A DNA stretch of 64,000 bases from Andrena cerasifolii (lineage: Eukaryota; Arthropoda; Insecta; Hymenoptera; Andrenidae). Position 1 is the stretch's first letter; every line of letters starts with the position of its first letter. Under the pieces are notes generated by a model, which made no database searches, had not been told where the DNA came from, and saw only the letters and a list, made by a program, of their open reading frames with translations. The stretch is from the NCBI RefSeq assembly GCF_050908995.1, contig NC_135119.1:20551001-20615000 (forward strand), given 5' to 3'. Of this stretch, positions 12,501 to 25,900 are shown piece by piece. The position numbers and the translations under genes are program-made.

Positions 12501-14416
12501 AAGCGACTATCATTGAGTCCACAGCCACGACGACCGTGATGAACATCACAGTGCCAAAGTACGAATGTATCAGCAGAAAATAGTAGTACTTGTCGACATC
12601 TAGGTAATTGTCAACACGGAACATCAATGGTCGTTCGTCAGACAGATTGTATATTCCTAAAGCGTCGGCTACGTTCAGTGCCGATGGCACCACCATGAAG
12701 GGTAGCATTGATCCGTATAGAAAAACTGTTAGTCATACATTAAAAATCAGAGGGCAATTTTTAATAACGGCCTTTTCACAGGAGATAGTTCTGAGGGTGG
12801 CCACTGGTAGTTTCGATATGGTTACACCGATTTTGATTTTTCTTGTTTGACCTAATTGTAAGAGGATATTTTGGACATATCAATCGTGAGCCAGTAAATG
12901 TGACAAAAGAGTCTCGTATGAAAAGGCCCTAAGTTTAGAAAATAATTTTTCAATTATTCTGGACGCGTATTTTCAAGAGTGGAAAAATTTTCAAAGTCCT
13001 CTCTGCTTCAGCACCTTACTGAAATATACCAAGTCTCAATTCCTTGGTGGGGTATTCCAAGTAACCTCATTAAAGCATTCCTTCCAAAAATAACGTAGTT
13101 GCTCGTATAAATGTTTATGCTTAATAAATTTGTTTCGCGTTAAATCAACTCGAATAGGCCAGCAATACGGAAATACTTTTTGAAATGATTATTGTATAAA
13201 ATGTGACTTAATAACGTGGCAAATGAAGTATAGTATTCGTAGAAATAAATGAATATCGAAAATTCACCCTTCCTGCCACTTGTAAGTGTTTTCAACTATA
13301 TTTTTAACGTGTAAAACGAACTAACCTGCATAGTTGAAAGTAATTTTCTTTGCTACTCCGTAATGCCGACAAAGGATGTCGTACTCGTTTGCGATTTTTT
13401 TATGAATCTTCCAATCTGTTTGCATTATTGTCAGAAGATTCCCAATCTATATTTGTAATTTAATTTCACCTGATCTAGTTATCCATGCTATTAATATCAG
13501 AAGCGCGAGGTATATAGTTTTACCTGCTTGTGGTTGTACATAAAATTCATATATTTAGCAAGGCACATCCAGCTGATGACGAAAGGAGAGAAATTTTCCA
13601 TAAACACGTCGACATTACCGAAGAGAACTGCAGCTACCAGTCCTCCGCCCTGAAAACCCACGACATCACGCATTATCAACAAAACTTATGCTTTCGAAAA
13701 AGCCACTGAAGAGAAAAGAAACAAAACTAAGTTTCATTAAATACAGCACAAAACTACTTCCGTCTTACATTGTGACCTCAAAAGTAATTTATTATAATAC
13801 AAACGATATTTATATTGTGATATTTGAGATGATACTGGCCATTATGTAGAAAGTTGCTATAATTGTTTACAATGAGATTCACTCAACAAAGAAACTTTCA
13901 AAACCACCACATATACAAATTTAATTTCTTCGAACTCTTATAAATTAATAATTCTGGCCGAAAGCAGAAGCTAACCGACCCAAAGTGAAACAACTACCTA
14001 CAGAACAATCAAATCGCAAATGAGAAAAAAATTCGAAATTCGAGTCAGGTAGAAATATTAATAGCTATCACTTTTATCACTATCGAATTAACGCGCGAAT
14101 TAATTAAAGAATTTGCCACGAATTGTTTGTCGTACGCATCACTCAGCCCTGATACCTCGAGGCTTATTTGCAGGAAAAGGGATGGGATGACAAGTATTCC
14201 GATCAGAATCTTTTCCAGCGGTTGCTGATATGGCCACAAAGCGATACTGTACAAGAAACGCTTATTGTTTCGCAAGTACTCGTACTGGTCACTGTCCATC
14301 CTAACTACTATCCTGCTTTTTCGATTGCCACTCTTCGAATGACTGGCTACAGAACTTTTCACAGAAAATGTCGACATCGCGTGTGCGCCAGTTCTGATTA
14401 CGGTGTCATTATACAT
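9547..14416 (-). CDS. Odorant receptor A, nine exons, 431 codons, intact
   Basis: Insect seven-transmembrane odorant receptor, expected to form a ligand-gated cation channel with Orco in antennal neuron dendrites. Exons: 14416-14156, 13649-13524, 13446-13326, 12725-12464, 11170-11048, 10924-10843, 10759-10623, 10227-10095 and 9597-9547. Every junction is GT/AG and phases match throughout (1296 nt with stop). Family marks in order: YEYLRNNKRFLYSIALWPYQ in exon 1; FNYA at the exon 3 end; HECGLCEIL, then HKHIIE before intron 5; FFQLGLNMIGISFTQYQ; LLLVSWPGQQLLDYTE; LTALKIYTLNIENFSS joined to VVRTSFSYCMVLCSVQ. The last block is the conserved receptor C-terminus. Later in-frame Met codons (positions 14 and 40) are possible starts. 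A TTAA-flanked element sits in intron 4. The ligand cannot be told from sequence. Confidence 0.9.
11257..12017. mobile_element. TTAA-flanked non-autonomous element in receptor A intron 4
   Basis: The ends are short inverted repeats, GGGGACTAGGCAGTCAG, flanked on both sides by TTAA (11253-11256 and 12018-12021). Length is about 761 bp with no transposase. The same insertion is in unit B. Unit C reads GCATTGATCAACATCATC at the same point, so it has no insert. The TTAA target and G-rich ends fit a piggyBac-type MITE by inference. Confidence 0.8.
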
Positions 14417-16185
14417 TCCTTTTCGGAGACATTCACCACGAAGTGACTACACATAATAGGCTCGTTCAATCATTCACACGGCCTCTGACAGGGGATGAAA
14501 ATGTGGCAGGGGTTGTACATAGGGGATACGGAAATTAATGGCAGTAATTAAGTCGTTTCAAGGTCCCCATGTAACTCTGCACTGTGGAATAACGTTGCTC
14601 CGTCAGTAATGGTCTATCATTTGTGCATACGAAATCAATAGTAAGAGGATATATGAAAATTCTGTGGAAGTGGTAAAACATCGTGGACTGCAATGAAGAA
14701 GGGGCTATTAGTGCAACGTTGGTGGCGACTAGAAGTGTCCATTTCTGTTTTTTTTCTTTAACTGACTTGTGAGGACTTGTTCCTATTAAGAAGTAGACGT
14801 AATAATTTAAAAGTACAGTTTTTGCCACTAGTTGGTAATGATTGATTGCTTATACAAAGCTTGCTAAGCTTTATGAAGGGAAAATTGTGTTTTCTGCGAC
14901 GTGCACGTAATACTGTAAGAATCAATATAGTGGCAATGGCTGTGACGAAGGACTTGAATGTATTGGACGATAAGGGAATAATAAAACTTCAGGTTTTCTT
15001 AAGGTAGGTAAGCATTGACAATTATTGATTTCGCATCGCATGTAATTGATAGGAATCAATTTATTTCTTATATAAGGAGGTGATGCATACAAGCTATTTC
15101 GGAACTATAAGTGCTGATTAATAAAACTTGTGAAAATAATAGAAATTTAATTAACTTACGTTTGCATGTTCGCTGTTTTTATATCGGCTGACACTTTCCA
15201 CGTGATCCTCCGTTTCTTAATATTCCATGGAATATTTACTAGACACTAAATAAGTACGACATTAAAAGCTTCAAACATACATTTCTCAAATCGAATTCGT
15301 TTTAATTCTACATACAGCTGTTGTCATAAGAGATGAATGGAATCTTAAAATCTTGAAAATTGCAAGTGATTAACCGAGAGTTATTATTACATCGTAATGT
15401 CTACTCGATAGACGATCAAATAAGTACCTAGTTGTAAATTACAAGTTAAAAAATGGTGCTGTATCGCAGTCCACACAATTTCAATAAAAATGCAGTAAAT
15501 ATTTATTAACTGAAAAATGTATACGAAATTCGATTACAATTTACATAAATGGATTACCGTGTTATTTGAAGGGTAGTGCAAGCCTCAAGGAATGCATACA
15601 TTTCTCATTCGTATTGAAAATATTTAACATGTTCGTTATATATTTATTACTTCTTACAACGTCTTTTTTGCATTAAAATTTTCAAGCCAGAAATCGTGAG
15701 CTGTGAATGTTCAAAATTAATCGAATGTTATAAAATAGAAACCATTAAAGTAACAATTCTGAATCGTTATGAAGTCATACAGCATGCAAGTACATATCGA
15801 TGCAAGAATCCTGTAAATCCCAACTAGAATTCTCAAATGTAAGGTTTAAATGTAAAGGATAGTCCCTTATTAGTGGGCAAAGGGTATTTGCATCAGAAAC
15901 TGAACATTCCTTCGTAAAAACGTACATCTACTTTCGAAGAATTTTTTTTTTTTGAGTAAACGTTTTCTGCCTTTTACTTCTATTATTACTGATGAATTTT
16001 TCTGTAACCCATAAGAGATGGTAACGACAAGATATATTAGAAGTTATCCTGTTTTTATTCTCGACGTAAATACAGATTTATTTGGTCTAGCGATGCACTT
16101 CGTTCATATTCGTTTTTTTGGCTTCGTTTTTACCATTTTCGCACTCCATTACAAGCAATAATACACGTTCATAGTTACTCGATTA

Positions 16186-19100
16186 TTATTGGACGGAGCA
16201 CAGAACCATACAGTAGGAAAACGATGTTCGTACGACCTTAAAGAATTTTGCAAAATATAATAATCGCTGGAGTCATTTAATATTTCAATATGATAGCTGT
16301 ATATGTATGCAAGGTGCCTTATTTGATTACTTCAAATATCGTTTTTTTTCATGATACGAATAAATATCTGAGCAGGGAGCTGTCTGTCCGTAGGAAGTAG
16401 AAATATTATAGTTAATAAACACATTTCTTAAAGCCAAAGATTTCCCATAATTTCTAAATCTGTAAGTTTCTCCTTTCAAGCCAAATACACACTTTTATGG
16501 ACACATGTAATCCAATTTAAAGAAACACCCACGATCTCGAAATATATGTATATTAATGAAATCGATTTCTTTCCTCGAGTTTTGCTTGTTATTATCAAAT
16601 GTTACCAAGATATTTAAAGTGCTCAATACAAGAAAGACACCCCTTGCGATATATTCATTATTTTGATATATTATTTTGCACAAGAATAATAAATACAGGT
16701 GCGTGGTTATGTAAAATCATGAAAAGAAAGAATAAGCCTTACCGAGCTGAAGTTCTCTATATTCAAGGTATAAATTTTCAAAGCTGTTAACTGGAGAGGC
16801 TTTATACTCTGTAACAAGATGATGCTCAGAAGTCTTCTAGCATTGATAGAAGTGCAATACCAGCTGCCACTTGTCCTGCAAGCAAGTAGTTTCATTTTAA
16901 CACTTCACTACCAACGCTACATACTCTACGTTAATTATATTTCTTGTGGGCGAATTCCTCCTGTAATATTCATTGTACAGGCTGTCCCACTTATCAACCC
17001 TTTTCAGTCCTTTCGGTGCTAATCGAGGTACAAACAAGCGTTTGCGGGTGAAATTGTGTGGCTAGAAGGGACATAAAATGGTAGAAAAAATTGTGCCCAT
17101 TTCGCAGTCATCGATTCTGTTATACAGGGTGTTCCAAAGTTGTGGGACAATCTGGGAGGAACATATATAAATTCTTCATTTTAAAAATACAATGCCAAAA
17201 TATAAATTGCCTCAACTTTCTACTAACGCCTTTTGTCTGCACTTATTTTAAATACAAAACAAAACATTAATCACTTCTAAAGGATACACAGACATAAAGT
17301 GTCGCTTTTCTGTCAGCCACTTCCACGAACAGTACACGATTAAAATCCTTACGCATATTCAGAGATCCGTTCAGTGTAGTCCAGCAACTGCTGCCCTGGC
17401 CAGCTTACAAGCAAAAGGATGCTTAGCAAGCAAATCGTGAACCCACCAAACCTGAGGGACGTGCTCGGGTTGTCTAAGTTTGTGACAGCCTGATTGTAAA
17501 AGAAACAAACGATCAGCGTGCATAATCGTCGATAAGATGCCAGGATTTTTCTCTGAAAGGGATCACACCGACCTGGTATTGAGTGAAGCTTATACCGATC
17601 ATGTTCAATCCTAATTGGAAGAAGTAAGACGTCGTGTTCGCTTCCTCGACTATCCTAGCGAATCTTCAACGTTAAGAAAAAGAGGATGAGAAATGTACGG
17701 TGTTTTAAAGAAAAAAAAATCCCGGGTACCTGAAGAGAAATAGAAATAATATGGAACGTATTAAGATTAATACTAACTCAATTATATGTTTATGCAATAT
17801 CACGCAGTTTCTGACATTTTGGTACGGCCTGTCTTCGCGTTTGTCTGGATGCAGCTCTATGTCCATGGAATCATTTTCCACTATGTTTTTCAGCCGCTGT
17901 CTAAACAATTATAATTCGCTGCTACAATGTCTATACAGGCGTATCTAATAATTGCAGAATATTTTGTGCCGCAGTTGACGCATTAAGGGGACTAGGCAGT
18001 CAGATCGCTCGAAAATCAAGTATTTTTTGCGAATTAATTACAAGGAGATGAATACAAATTGTGACTAGTACTTTTGGGTAATGTTTGCTAATACTATAAA
18101 GAGTAAAAAAAAAATTATTTGAATAATATATACATATGTATGACAGCGCTATAGTTGCCTGATATATAGGTGTTTTTTTCCGGAGACGCTGTTATTTTGC
18201 AGTGATTCTGGCCGTAAGAAATTGAACTGTGAAATATCATCTGAAATTGATACTTTGCCCTGACTCCCATTCTGCCCTGATCCTATTGAAAAAGAAAGAA
18301 AAAATCAAAATTATAAAAATGGCGGCTGTAAAACGGCAAATTTTAAAGAAACTTGATTTTTCGCCAGGAAAAAGAGCCATTTTGTTTATTTTTTTTTTTT
18401 GTCAAAACAGAAGTTTTCACAGACTTACGCGTAGGTTCCGGTCGTAACTAAACATGTTTCACATATGCTGAATTTTTTTCAAATCGACTTGTACCTCCGT
18501 TTTTTCGCAATCACTGCAAAACGAAGAGGAAATATGATTCCAAGAAAAACGCGTTTAAAGTTTCGAAAGAGAAATTATTTTACCTGCGTGCGCACAGAAA
18601 CGGTTTATGACGCGCTCGATCTTTTCGGCTGTAAAAACCTTAATTTTGCGAATTTTAACATAAACCAAACAGCATTTTAATCGGGTAGGGTGGCACTTTC
18701 GAAAAATACAACGACAACAAAAAATCCATTTTCTGACTGCCTAGTCCCCTTAATAACATCATCAATCATTTTTTAACGCAACGGCGTGTAGTAAGTAAAG
18801 GTAGAGCACACACTACGACGCACAGTAGAATTATACAGGCTGATTCATAATTACATGCGAATACTTGAAGGGATTTCCAAAGAAACATTAATAAACTTGA
18901 AGTTTTGAAAGCTGTGCCTCCGGAGGAAAGTAAATGTCTGTATCACATCTAATTCTCCAGTAAAACATCCTTTCTTAAACTTCTTTTTTAAAGATATTTG
19001 CCATTGCAATCTTAGATAATCTACTTTATAAGCTATACAAACACGGATGCACAAATCTTGAACGAAACAGTAAGTGCAATTGAGCAGCACACCCTGTATA

Positions 19101-21209
19101 CTTCCGTAAGCATATTGTATATTATATAGGACAAAATAATAAGCTTTCATACTGATCCGTGACAGAGCCGGCCGGTGTATCATTATTATTTCTGCAGAAA
19201 TGCGACCCCCAATTGCAATTACCCCATTTACCCCAAAATCTCGCAAAGTCCGCACTCGTGTTGAATGAAAGCGACTATCATTGAGTCCACAGCCACGACG
19301 ACCGTGATGAACATCACAGTGCCAAAGTACGAATGTATCAGCAGAAAATAGTAGTACTTGTCGACATCTAGGTAATTGTCAACACGGAACATCAATGGTC
19401 GTTCGTCAGACAGATTGTATATTCCAAAAGCGTCGGCTATGTTCAGTGCCGATGGCACCACCATGAAGGGTAGCATTGATCCGTATAGAGAAACTGTTAT
19501 TCATACATTAAAAATCAGAGGGCAATTTTTAATAATGGCCTTTTCACTGGAGATAGTTCTGAGGGTGGCCACTGGTAATTTCGATATGGTTACACCGATT
19601 TTGACTTTTCTGGTTTGACCTAATTGTAAGAGGATATATTGGAGATATCAATCGTGAGCCAGTAAATGTGACAAAAGAGTCTCGTATGAAAAGGCCCTAA
19701 GTTTAGAAAATAATTTTTCAATTATTCTGGACGCGTATTTTTAAGAGTGGGAAAATTTTCAAAGTCCTCTCTGCTTCAGCACCTTACTGAAATATACCAA
19801 GTTTCAATTCCTTGGTGGGGTATTCCAAGTAACCTCATTAAAGCATTCCTTCCAAAAATAACGTAGTTGCTCGTATAAATGTTTGTGCTTAATAAATTTG
19901 TTTCGCGTTAAAGCAACTCGAATAAGCTAGCAATATGGAATACGTTCATAAGACGATCTTTTTTAAATGATTATTGTATAAAATGTGACTTAATAATGTG
20001 GAAAATGAAATATAGTATTCATAGAAATATCAATAAACGAATATAAAAAATTCACCATTGCAGCTAATTATAAGTGTCTTCAACTATATTTTTAACGTGT
20101 AAAACGAACTCACCTGCATAGTTGAAAGTAATTTTCTTTGCTACTCCGTAATGCCGACAAAGGATGTCGTACTCGTTTGCGATTTTTTTATGAATCTTCC
20201 AATCTGTTTGCATTATGTTCAGAAGATTCCCCATCTATATTTGTAATTTAATTTCACCTGATCTAGTTATCCATGCTATTAATATCAGAAGCGCGAGGTA
20301 TATAGTTTTACCTGCTTGTGGTTGTACATAAAATTCATATATTTAGCAAGGCACATCCAGCTGATGACGAAAGGAGAGAAATTTTCCATAAACACGTCGA
20401 CATTACCGAAGAGAACTGCAGCTACCAGTCCTCCGCCCTGAAAACCCATGACATCACGCATTATCAACAAAACTTATGCTTTCGAAAAAGCCACTGAAGA
20501 GAAAAGAAACAAAACTAAGTTTCATTAAATACAGCACAAAACTACTTCCGTCCTACATTGTGCGAACTCAAAAATAATTTATTATAACAGAAATAACATA
20601 TTGCGATATTCGAAAGGAAAATGGCCATTATGTAGAAATTTGCTACAATTGTTTACAATGAGATTCACTGAACAGTAATAAAAGAAACTTCCAAAACTAC
20701 CACATATACAAATTTAATTTCTTCGAACTCTTATAAATTAATAATTCTGGCCGAAAGCAGAAGCTAACCGACCCAAAGTGAAACAACTACCTACAGAACA
20801 ATCAAATCGCAAATGAGAAAAAAATTCGAAATTCGAGTCAGGTAGAAATATTAATAGCTATCACTTTTATCACTATCGAATTAACGCGCGAATTAATTAA
20901 AGAATTTGCCACGAATTGTTTGTCGTACGCATCACTCAGCCCTGATACCTCGAGGCTTATTTGCAGGAAAAGGGATGGGATGACAAGTATTCCGATCAGA
21001 ATCTTTTCCAGCGTTTGCTGATATGGCCACAGAGCGATACTGTACAAGAAACGTTTATTGTTTCGCAAGTACTCGTACTGGTCACTGTCCATCCTAACTA
21101 CTATCCTGCTTTTTCGATTGCCACTCTTCGAATGACTGGCTACAGAACTTTTCACAGAAAATGTCGACATCGCGTGTGCGCCAGTTCTGATTACGGTGTC
21201 ATTATACAT
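16186..21209 (-). CDS. Odorant receptor B, nine exons, 431 codons, intact
   Basis: Tandem paralogue of receptor A with the same gene structure. Exons: 21209-20949, 20437-20312, 20234-20114, 19493-19232, 17900-17778, 17654-17573, 17489-17353, 16875-16743 and 16236-16186. All exon lengths equal those of copy A and all junctions are GT/AG, so the frame runs through to the stop after VLCSVQ. It differs from A by few residues, for example SALNIADAF for SALNVADAL in exon 4, FTICLLSILLL for FTISLLSNLLL in exon 7, and SWYCTSINARR in exon 8. No frameshift or premature stop was found. The first Met (MYNDTVIRTG) gives 431 aa; downstream Mets would give 418 or 392. Seven membrane segments and Orco partnership are expected from the family, not shown here. 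Confidence 0.9.
17987..18749. mobile_element. TTAA-flanked non-autonomous element in receptor B intron 4
   Basis: Same insertion site and same ends as the element at 11257-12017, flanked by TTAA at 17983-17986 and 18750-18753. The two copies are almost identical, as expected if the element was duplicated together with the gene rather than inserted twice. Confidence 0.8.
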
Positions 21210-22972
21210 TCCTTTTCGGAGACATTCACCACGAAGTGACTACACATAATAGGCTCGTTCAATCATTCACACGGCCTCTGACAGGGGATGAAAATGTGGC
21301 AGGGGTTGTACATAGGGGATACGGAAATTAATGGCAGTAATTAAGTCGTTTCAAGGTCCCCATGTAACTCTGCACTGTGGAATAACGTTGCTCCGTCAGT
21401 AATGGTCTATCATTTGTGCATACGAAATCAAAAGTAAGAGGAAATACGAAAATTCTGTGGAAGTGGTAAAACATCGTGGACTGCAATGAAGAAGGGGCTA
21501 TTAGTGCAACGTTGGTGGCGACCAGAAGTGTCCATTTCTGTTTTTTTTTCTTTAACTGACTTGTGAGGACTTGTTCCTATTAAGAAGTAGACGTAATAAT
21601 TTAAAAGTACAGTTTTTGCCACTAGTTGGTAATGATTGATTCCTTATACAAAGCTTGCTAAGCTTTATGAAGGGAAAATTGTGTTTTCTGCGACGTGCAC
21701 GTAATACTGTAAGAATCAATATAGTGGCAATGGCTGTGACGAAGGACTTGAATGTATTGGACGATAAGGGAATAATAAAACTTCAGGTTTTCTTAAGGTA
21801 GGTAAGCATTGACAATTATTGATTTCGCATCGCATGTAATTAATAGGATTCTATTTATTTCTTATATAAGGAGGTGATGCATACAAGCTATTTCGGAACT
21901 ATAAGTGCTGATTAATAAAACTTGTGAAAATAATAGAAATTTAATTAACTTACGTTTGCATGTTCGCTGTTTTTATATCGGCTGACACTTTCCACGTGAT
22001 CCTCCGTTTCTTAATATTCCATGGAATATTTACTAGACACTAAATAAGTACGACATTAAAAGCTTCAAACATACATTTCTCAAATCGAATTCGTTTTAAT
22101 TCTACATACAGCTGTTGTCATAAGAGATGAATGGAATCTTAAAATCTTGAAAATTGCAAGTGATTAACCGAGAGTTATTATTACATCGTAATGTCTACTC
22201 GATAGACGATCAAATAAGTACCTAGTTGTAAATTACAAGTTAAAAAATGGTGCTGTATCGCAGTCCACACTATTTCCATAAAAATTCAGTAAATATTTAT
22301 TAACTCAAGAATGTATACGAAATTCGATTACAATTTACATAAATGGATTACCGTGTTATTTGAAGGATAGTGCAAGCCTCAAGGAATGCATACATTTCTC
22401 ATTCGTATTGAAAATATTTAACATGTTCTTTATATATTACTTCTTACAACGTCTTTTTTGCATTAAAATTTTCAAGCCAGAAATCGTGAGCTGTGAATGT
22501 TCAAAATGAATCGAATGTTATAAAATAGAAAGCTTTAAAGTAAAAATTCTGAAGCGTTGTGAAGTCATACAGCATGCAAGTACATATCGATGCAAGAATC
22601 CTGTAAATCCCAACTAGAATTCTCAAATGTAAGGTTTAAATGTAAAGGATAGTCCCTTATTAGTGGGCAAAGGGTATTTGCATCAGAAACTGAACATTCC
22701 TTCGTAAAAACGTACATCTGTACTTTCGAGGATTTTTTTTTTAGTAAACGTTTCCTGCCTTTTACTTCTATTATTACTGATGAATTTTTCTGTAACCCAT
22801 AAGAGATGGTAACGACAAGATATATTAGAAGTTATCCTGTTTTTATTCTCGACGTAAATACAGATTTATTTGGTCTAGCGATGCACTTCGTTCGTATTCG
22901 TTTTTTGGCTTCGTTTTTACCATTTTCGCACTCCATTACAAGCAATAATACACGTTCATAGTTACTCGATTA

Positions 22973-25900
22973 TTATTGGACGGAGCACAGAACCATACAG
23001 TAGGAAAACGATGTTCGTACGACCTTAAAGAATTTTACAAAATATAATAATCGCTGGAGTCATTAAATATTTCAATATGATAGCTGTATATGCAAGGTGC
23101 CTTATTTGATTACTTCAAATATCAGTTTTTTTCATGATACGAATAAATATCTGAGCAGGGAGCTGTCTGTCCGTAGGAAGTAGAAATATTATAGTTAATA
23201 AACACATTTCTTAAAGCCAAAGATTTCCCATAATTTCTAAATCTGTAAGTTTCTCCTTTCAAACCAAATACACACTTTTATGGACACATGTAATCCGATT
23301 TAAAGAAACACCCACGATCTCGAAATATATGTATATTAATGAAATCGATTTCTTTCCTCGAGTTTTGCTTGTTATTATCAAATGTTACCAAGATATTTAA
23401 AGTGCTCAATACAAGAAAGACACCCCTTGCGATATATTCATTATTTTGATATATTATTTTGCACAATAATAATAAATATAGGTGCGTGATTATGTAAAAT
23501 CATGAAAAGAAAGAATAAGCCTTACCGAGCTGAAGTTCTCTATATTCAAGGTATAAATTTTCAAAGCTGTTAACTGGAGAGGCTTTATACTCTGTAACAA
23601 GATGATGCTCAGCAGTCTTCTAGCATTGATAGAAGTGCAATACCAGCTGCCACTTGTCCTGCAAGCAAGTAGTTTCATTTTAACACTTCACTACCAACGC
23701 TACATAATCTACGTTAATTATATTTCTTGTGGGCGAATTCCTCCTGTAATATTCTTTGTACAGGCTGTCCCACTTATCAACCCTTTTCAGTCCTTTCGGT
23801 GCTAATCGAGGTACAAACAAGCGTTTGCGGGTGAAATTGTGTGGCTAGAAGGGACATAAAATGGTAGAAAAAATTGTGCCCATTTCGCAGTCATCGATTC
23901 TGTTATACAGGGTGTTCCAAAGTTGTGGGACAATCTGGGAGGAACATATATAAATTCTTCATTTTAAAAATACAATGCCAAAATATAAATTGCCTCAACT
24001 TTCTACTAACGCCTTTTGTCTGCACTTATTTTAAATCAAAACAAAACATTAATCACATCTAAAGGATACACAGACATAAAGTGTCGCTTTTCTGTCAGCC
24101 ACTTCCACGAACAGTACACGATTAAAATCCTTACGCATATTCAGAGATTCGTTCAGAGTAGTCCAGCAACTGCTGCCCTGGCCAGCTTACAAGGAAAAGG
24201 ATGCTTAGCAAGCAAATCGTGAATCCACCAAACCTGAGGGACATGCCCGGGTTGTCTAAGTTTATGACAGCCTGATTGTAAAAGAAACAAACGATCAGCG
24301 TGCATAATCGTCGATAAGATGCAAGGATTTTTCTCTGAAAGGGATCACACCGACCTGGTATTGAGTGAAGCTTATACCGATCATGTTCAATCCTAATTGG
24401 AAGAAGTAAGACGTCGTGTTCGCTTCCTCGACTATCCTAGCGAATCTTCAACGTTAAGAAAAAGAGGATGAGAAATGTTCGATGTTTTAAAGAAAAAAAA
24501 AATCCCGGGTACCTGAAGAGAAATAGAAATAATAAGGAACGTACTAAGATTAATACTAACTCAATTATATGTTTATGCAATATCACGCAGTTTCTGACAT
24601 TTTGGTACGGTCTGTCTTCGCGTTTGTCTGGATGCAGCTCTACGTCCCTGGAACCGTCTTCCACGATGCTTTTCAGCCGCTGTCTAAACAATTATAATTC
24701 GCTGCTACAATGTCTATACACACTTAATAATTGAAGGATATTTCGTGCCGCAGTTGACGCATTGATCAACATCATCGATAACTTTCGAATCGCAACGGCT
24801 TGTAGTAACTAAAGGTAGAGCGCACCCTAAGCACAGTAGAATTATATAGGCTGCTTCACAATTACATGCGAATACTTGAAGGGATACCAGCGGCCGTAGC
24901 CGTGATGGAAAACACCGGTTCTCGTTGGATCACCGAAGTTAAGCATCACGGGGCGGTGTACTGGGGAAAGATGGGAGACCACCTTTCTCCCGGTGTGCTG
25001 CTGCTGCTGGGACCCGAAGGAGAGGAGGGATAACAAAAAAATGGGACTATATTTCGTTGAGCAATATAAGCAAAAATAAGCTTGAAACGCCATCCTGCTT
25101 AAAACACAGGGAAACAATAAAAAGAAACAAACATACTTGAAGGGATTTCAAAAGAAGCATTAATAAACTTGAAGTTTTGAAAGCTGTGCCTCCGGAGGAA
25201 AGTAAATGTCTGTATCACATCTAATTCTCCAGTAAAACATCCTTTCTTAAACTTCCTTTTTAAAGATATTTGCCATTGCAATCTCAGATAATCTACTTTA
25301 TAAGCTATACCAGGGGTGCACAGGGAGCCGTTTTAGCGCCTAGCTGCGAGCAACCCGCCTGCCCCGTTGCTAAGTTTAGAATCGGTGAGGCGAACTGCAG
25401 TAGTGTACGTGCATTTGGCATGACTTGAACCCAGCTATATACACTACCGCAGTTCGCCTCACCGTTTCTAACCTTAGCAACGGGACAGGCGGGTTGCTCG
25501 CAGCTAGGCGCTAAAAACGGCTCCCTGTGCACCCCTGAGCTATACAAACACGAATGCACAAATCTTGAACGAAACAGTAAGTGCAACACGTAGCAATTGA
25601 GCAGCACACCCTGTATACTTCCGTAAGCATATTGTATATTATATTGGGCGAAATAATAAGCTTCCACACTGATCCGTGACAGAGCCGGCCGGTGTATCAT
25701 TATCATTTGTGCAGAAATGCGACCCCCAATTGCAATTATCACATTTACCCCAAAATCTCGCAAAGTCCGCACTCGTGTTGAATGTAAGCGACTATCATTG
25801 AGTCCACAGCCACGACGACCATGATGTACAGCATCGTACCGAAGTACGAATGTACCAGCAGGAAATAGTAGTACTTGTCGACATCTAGGTAATTGTCAAC

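Larger units (their letters stand above)
9038..15677. repeat. Tandem unit A of the odorant receptor array (about 6.6 kb)
   Basis: First of three direct repeats. Each unit holds the 3' flank, the complete receptor gene and its upstream flank. The start aligns with 15678 and 22468 (shared ATCGTGAGCTG and TGGGCAAAG blocks). Unit A lacks about 110 bp present in units B and C between receptor exons 7 and 8. It also has a deletion of about 43 bp near 12195. Confidence 0.85.
15678..22467. repeat. Tandem unit B of the odorant receptor array (about 6.8 kb)
   Basis: Second direct repeat. In many stretches it is nearly identical to unit A (exon 5, the TTAA element). In others it matches unit C instead (exon 7-8 region, intron 2). 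It is therefore a mosaic rather than a simple sister of either neighbour. Confidence 0.85.

Noticed and set aside
24886..25015. Functional 5S rRNA gene
   Set aside because: The 3' half is diverged, a 14-bp target duplication brackets a longer unit, and the same site is empty in the sister repeats, so it is a retroposed derivative.
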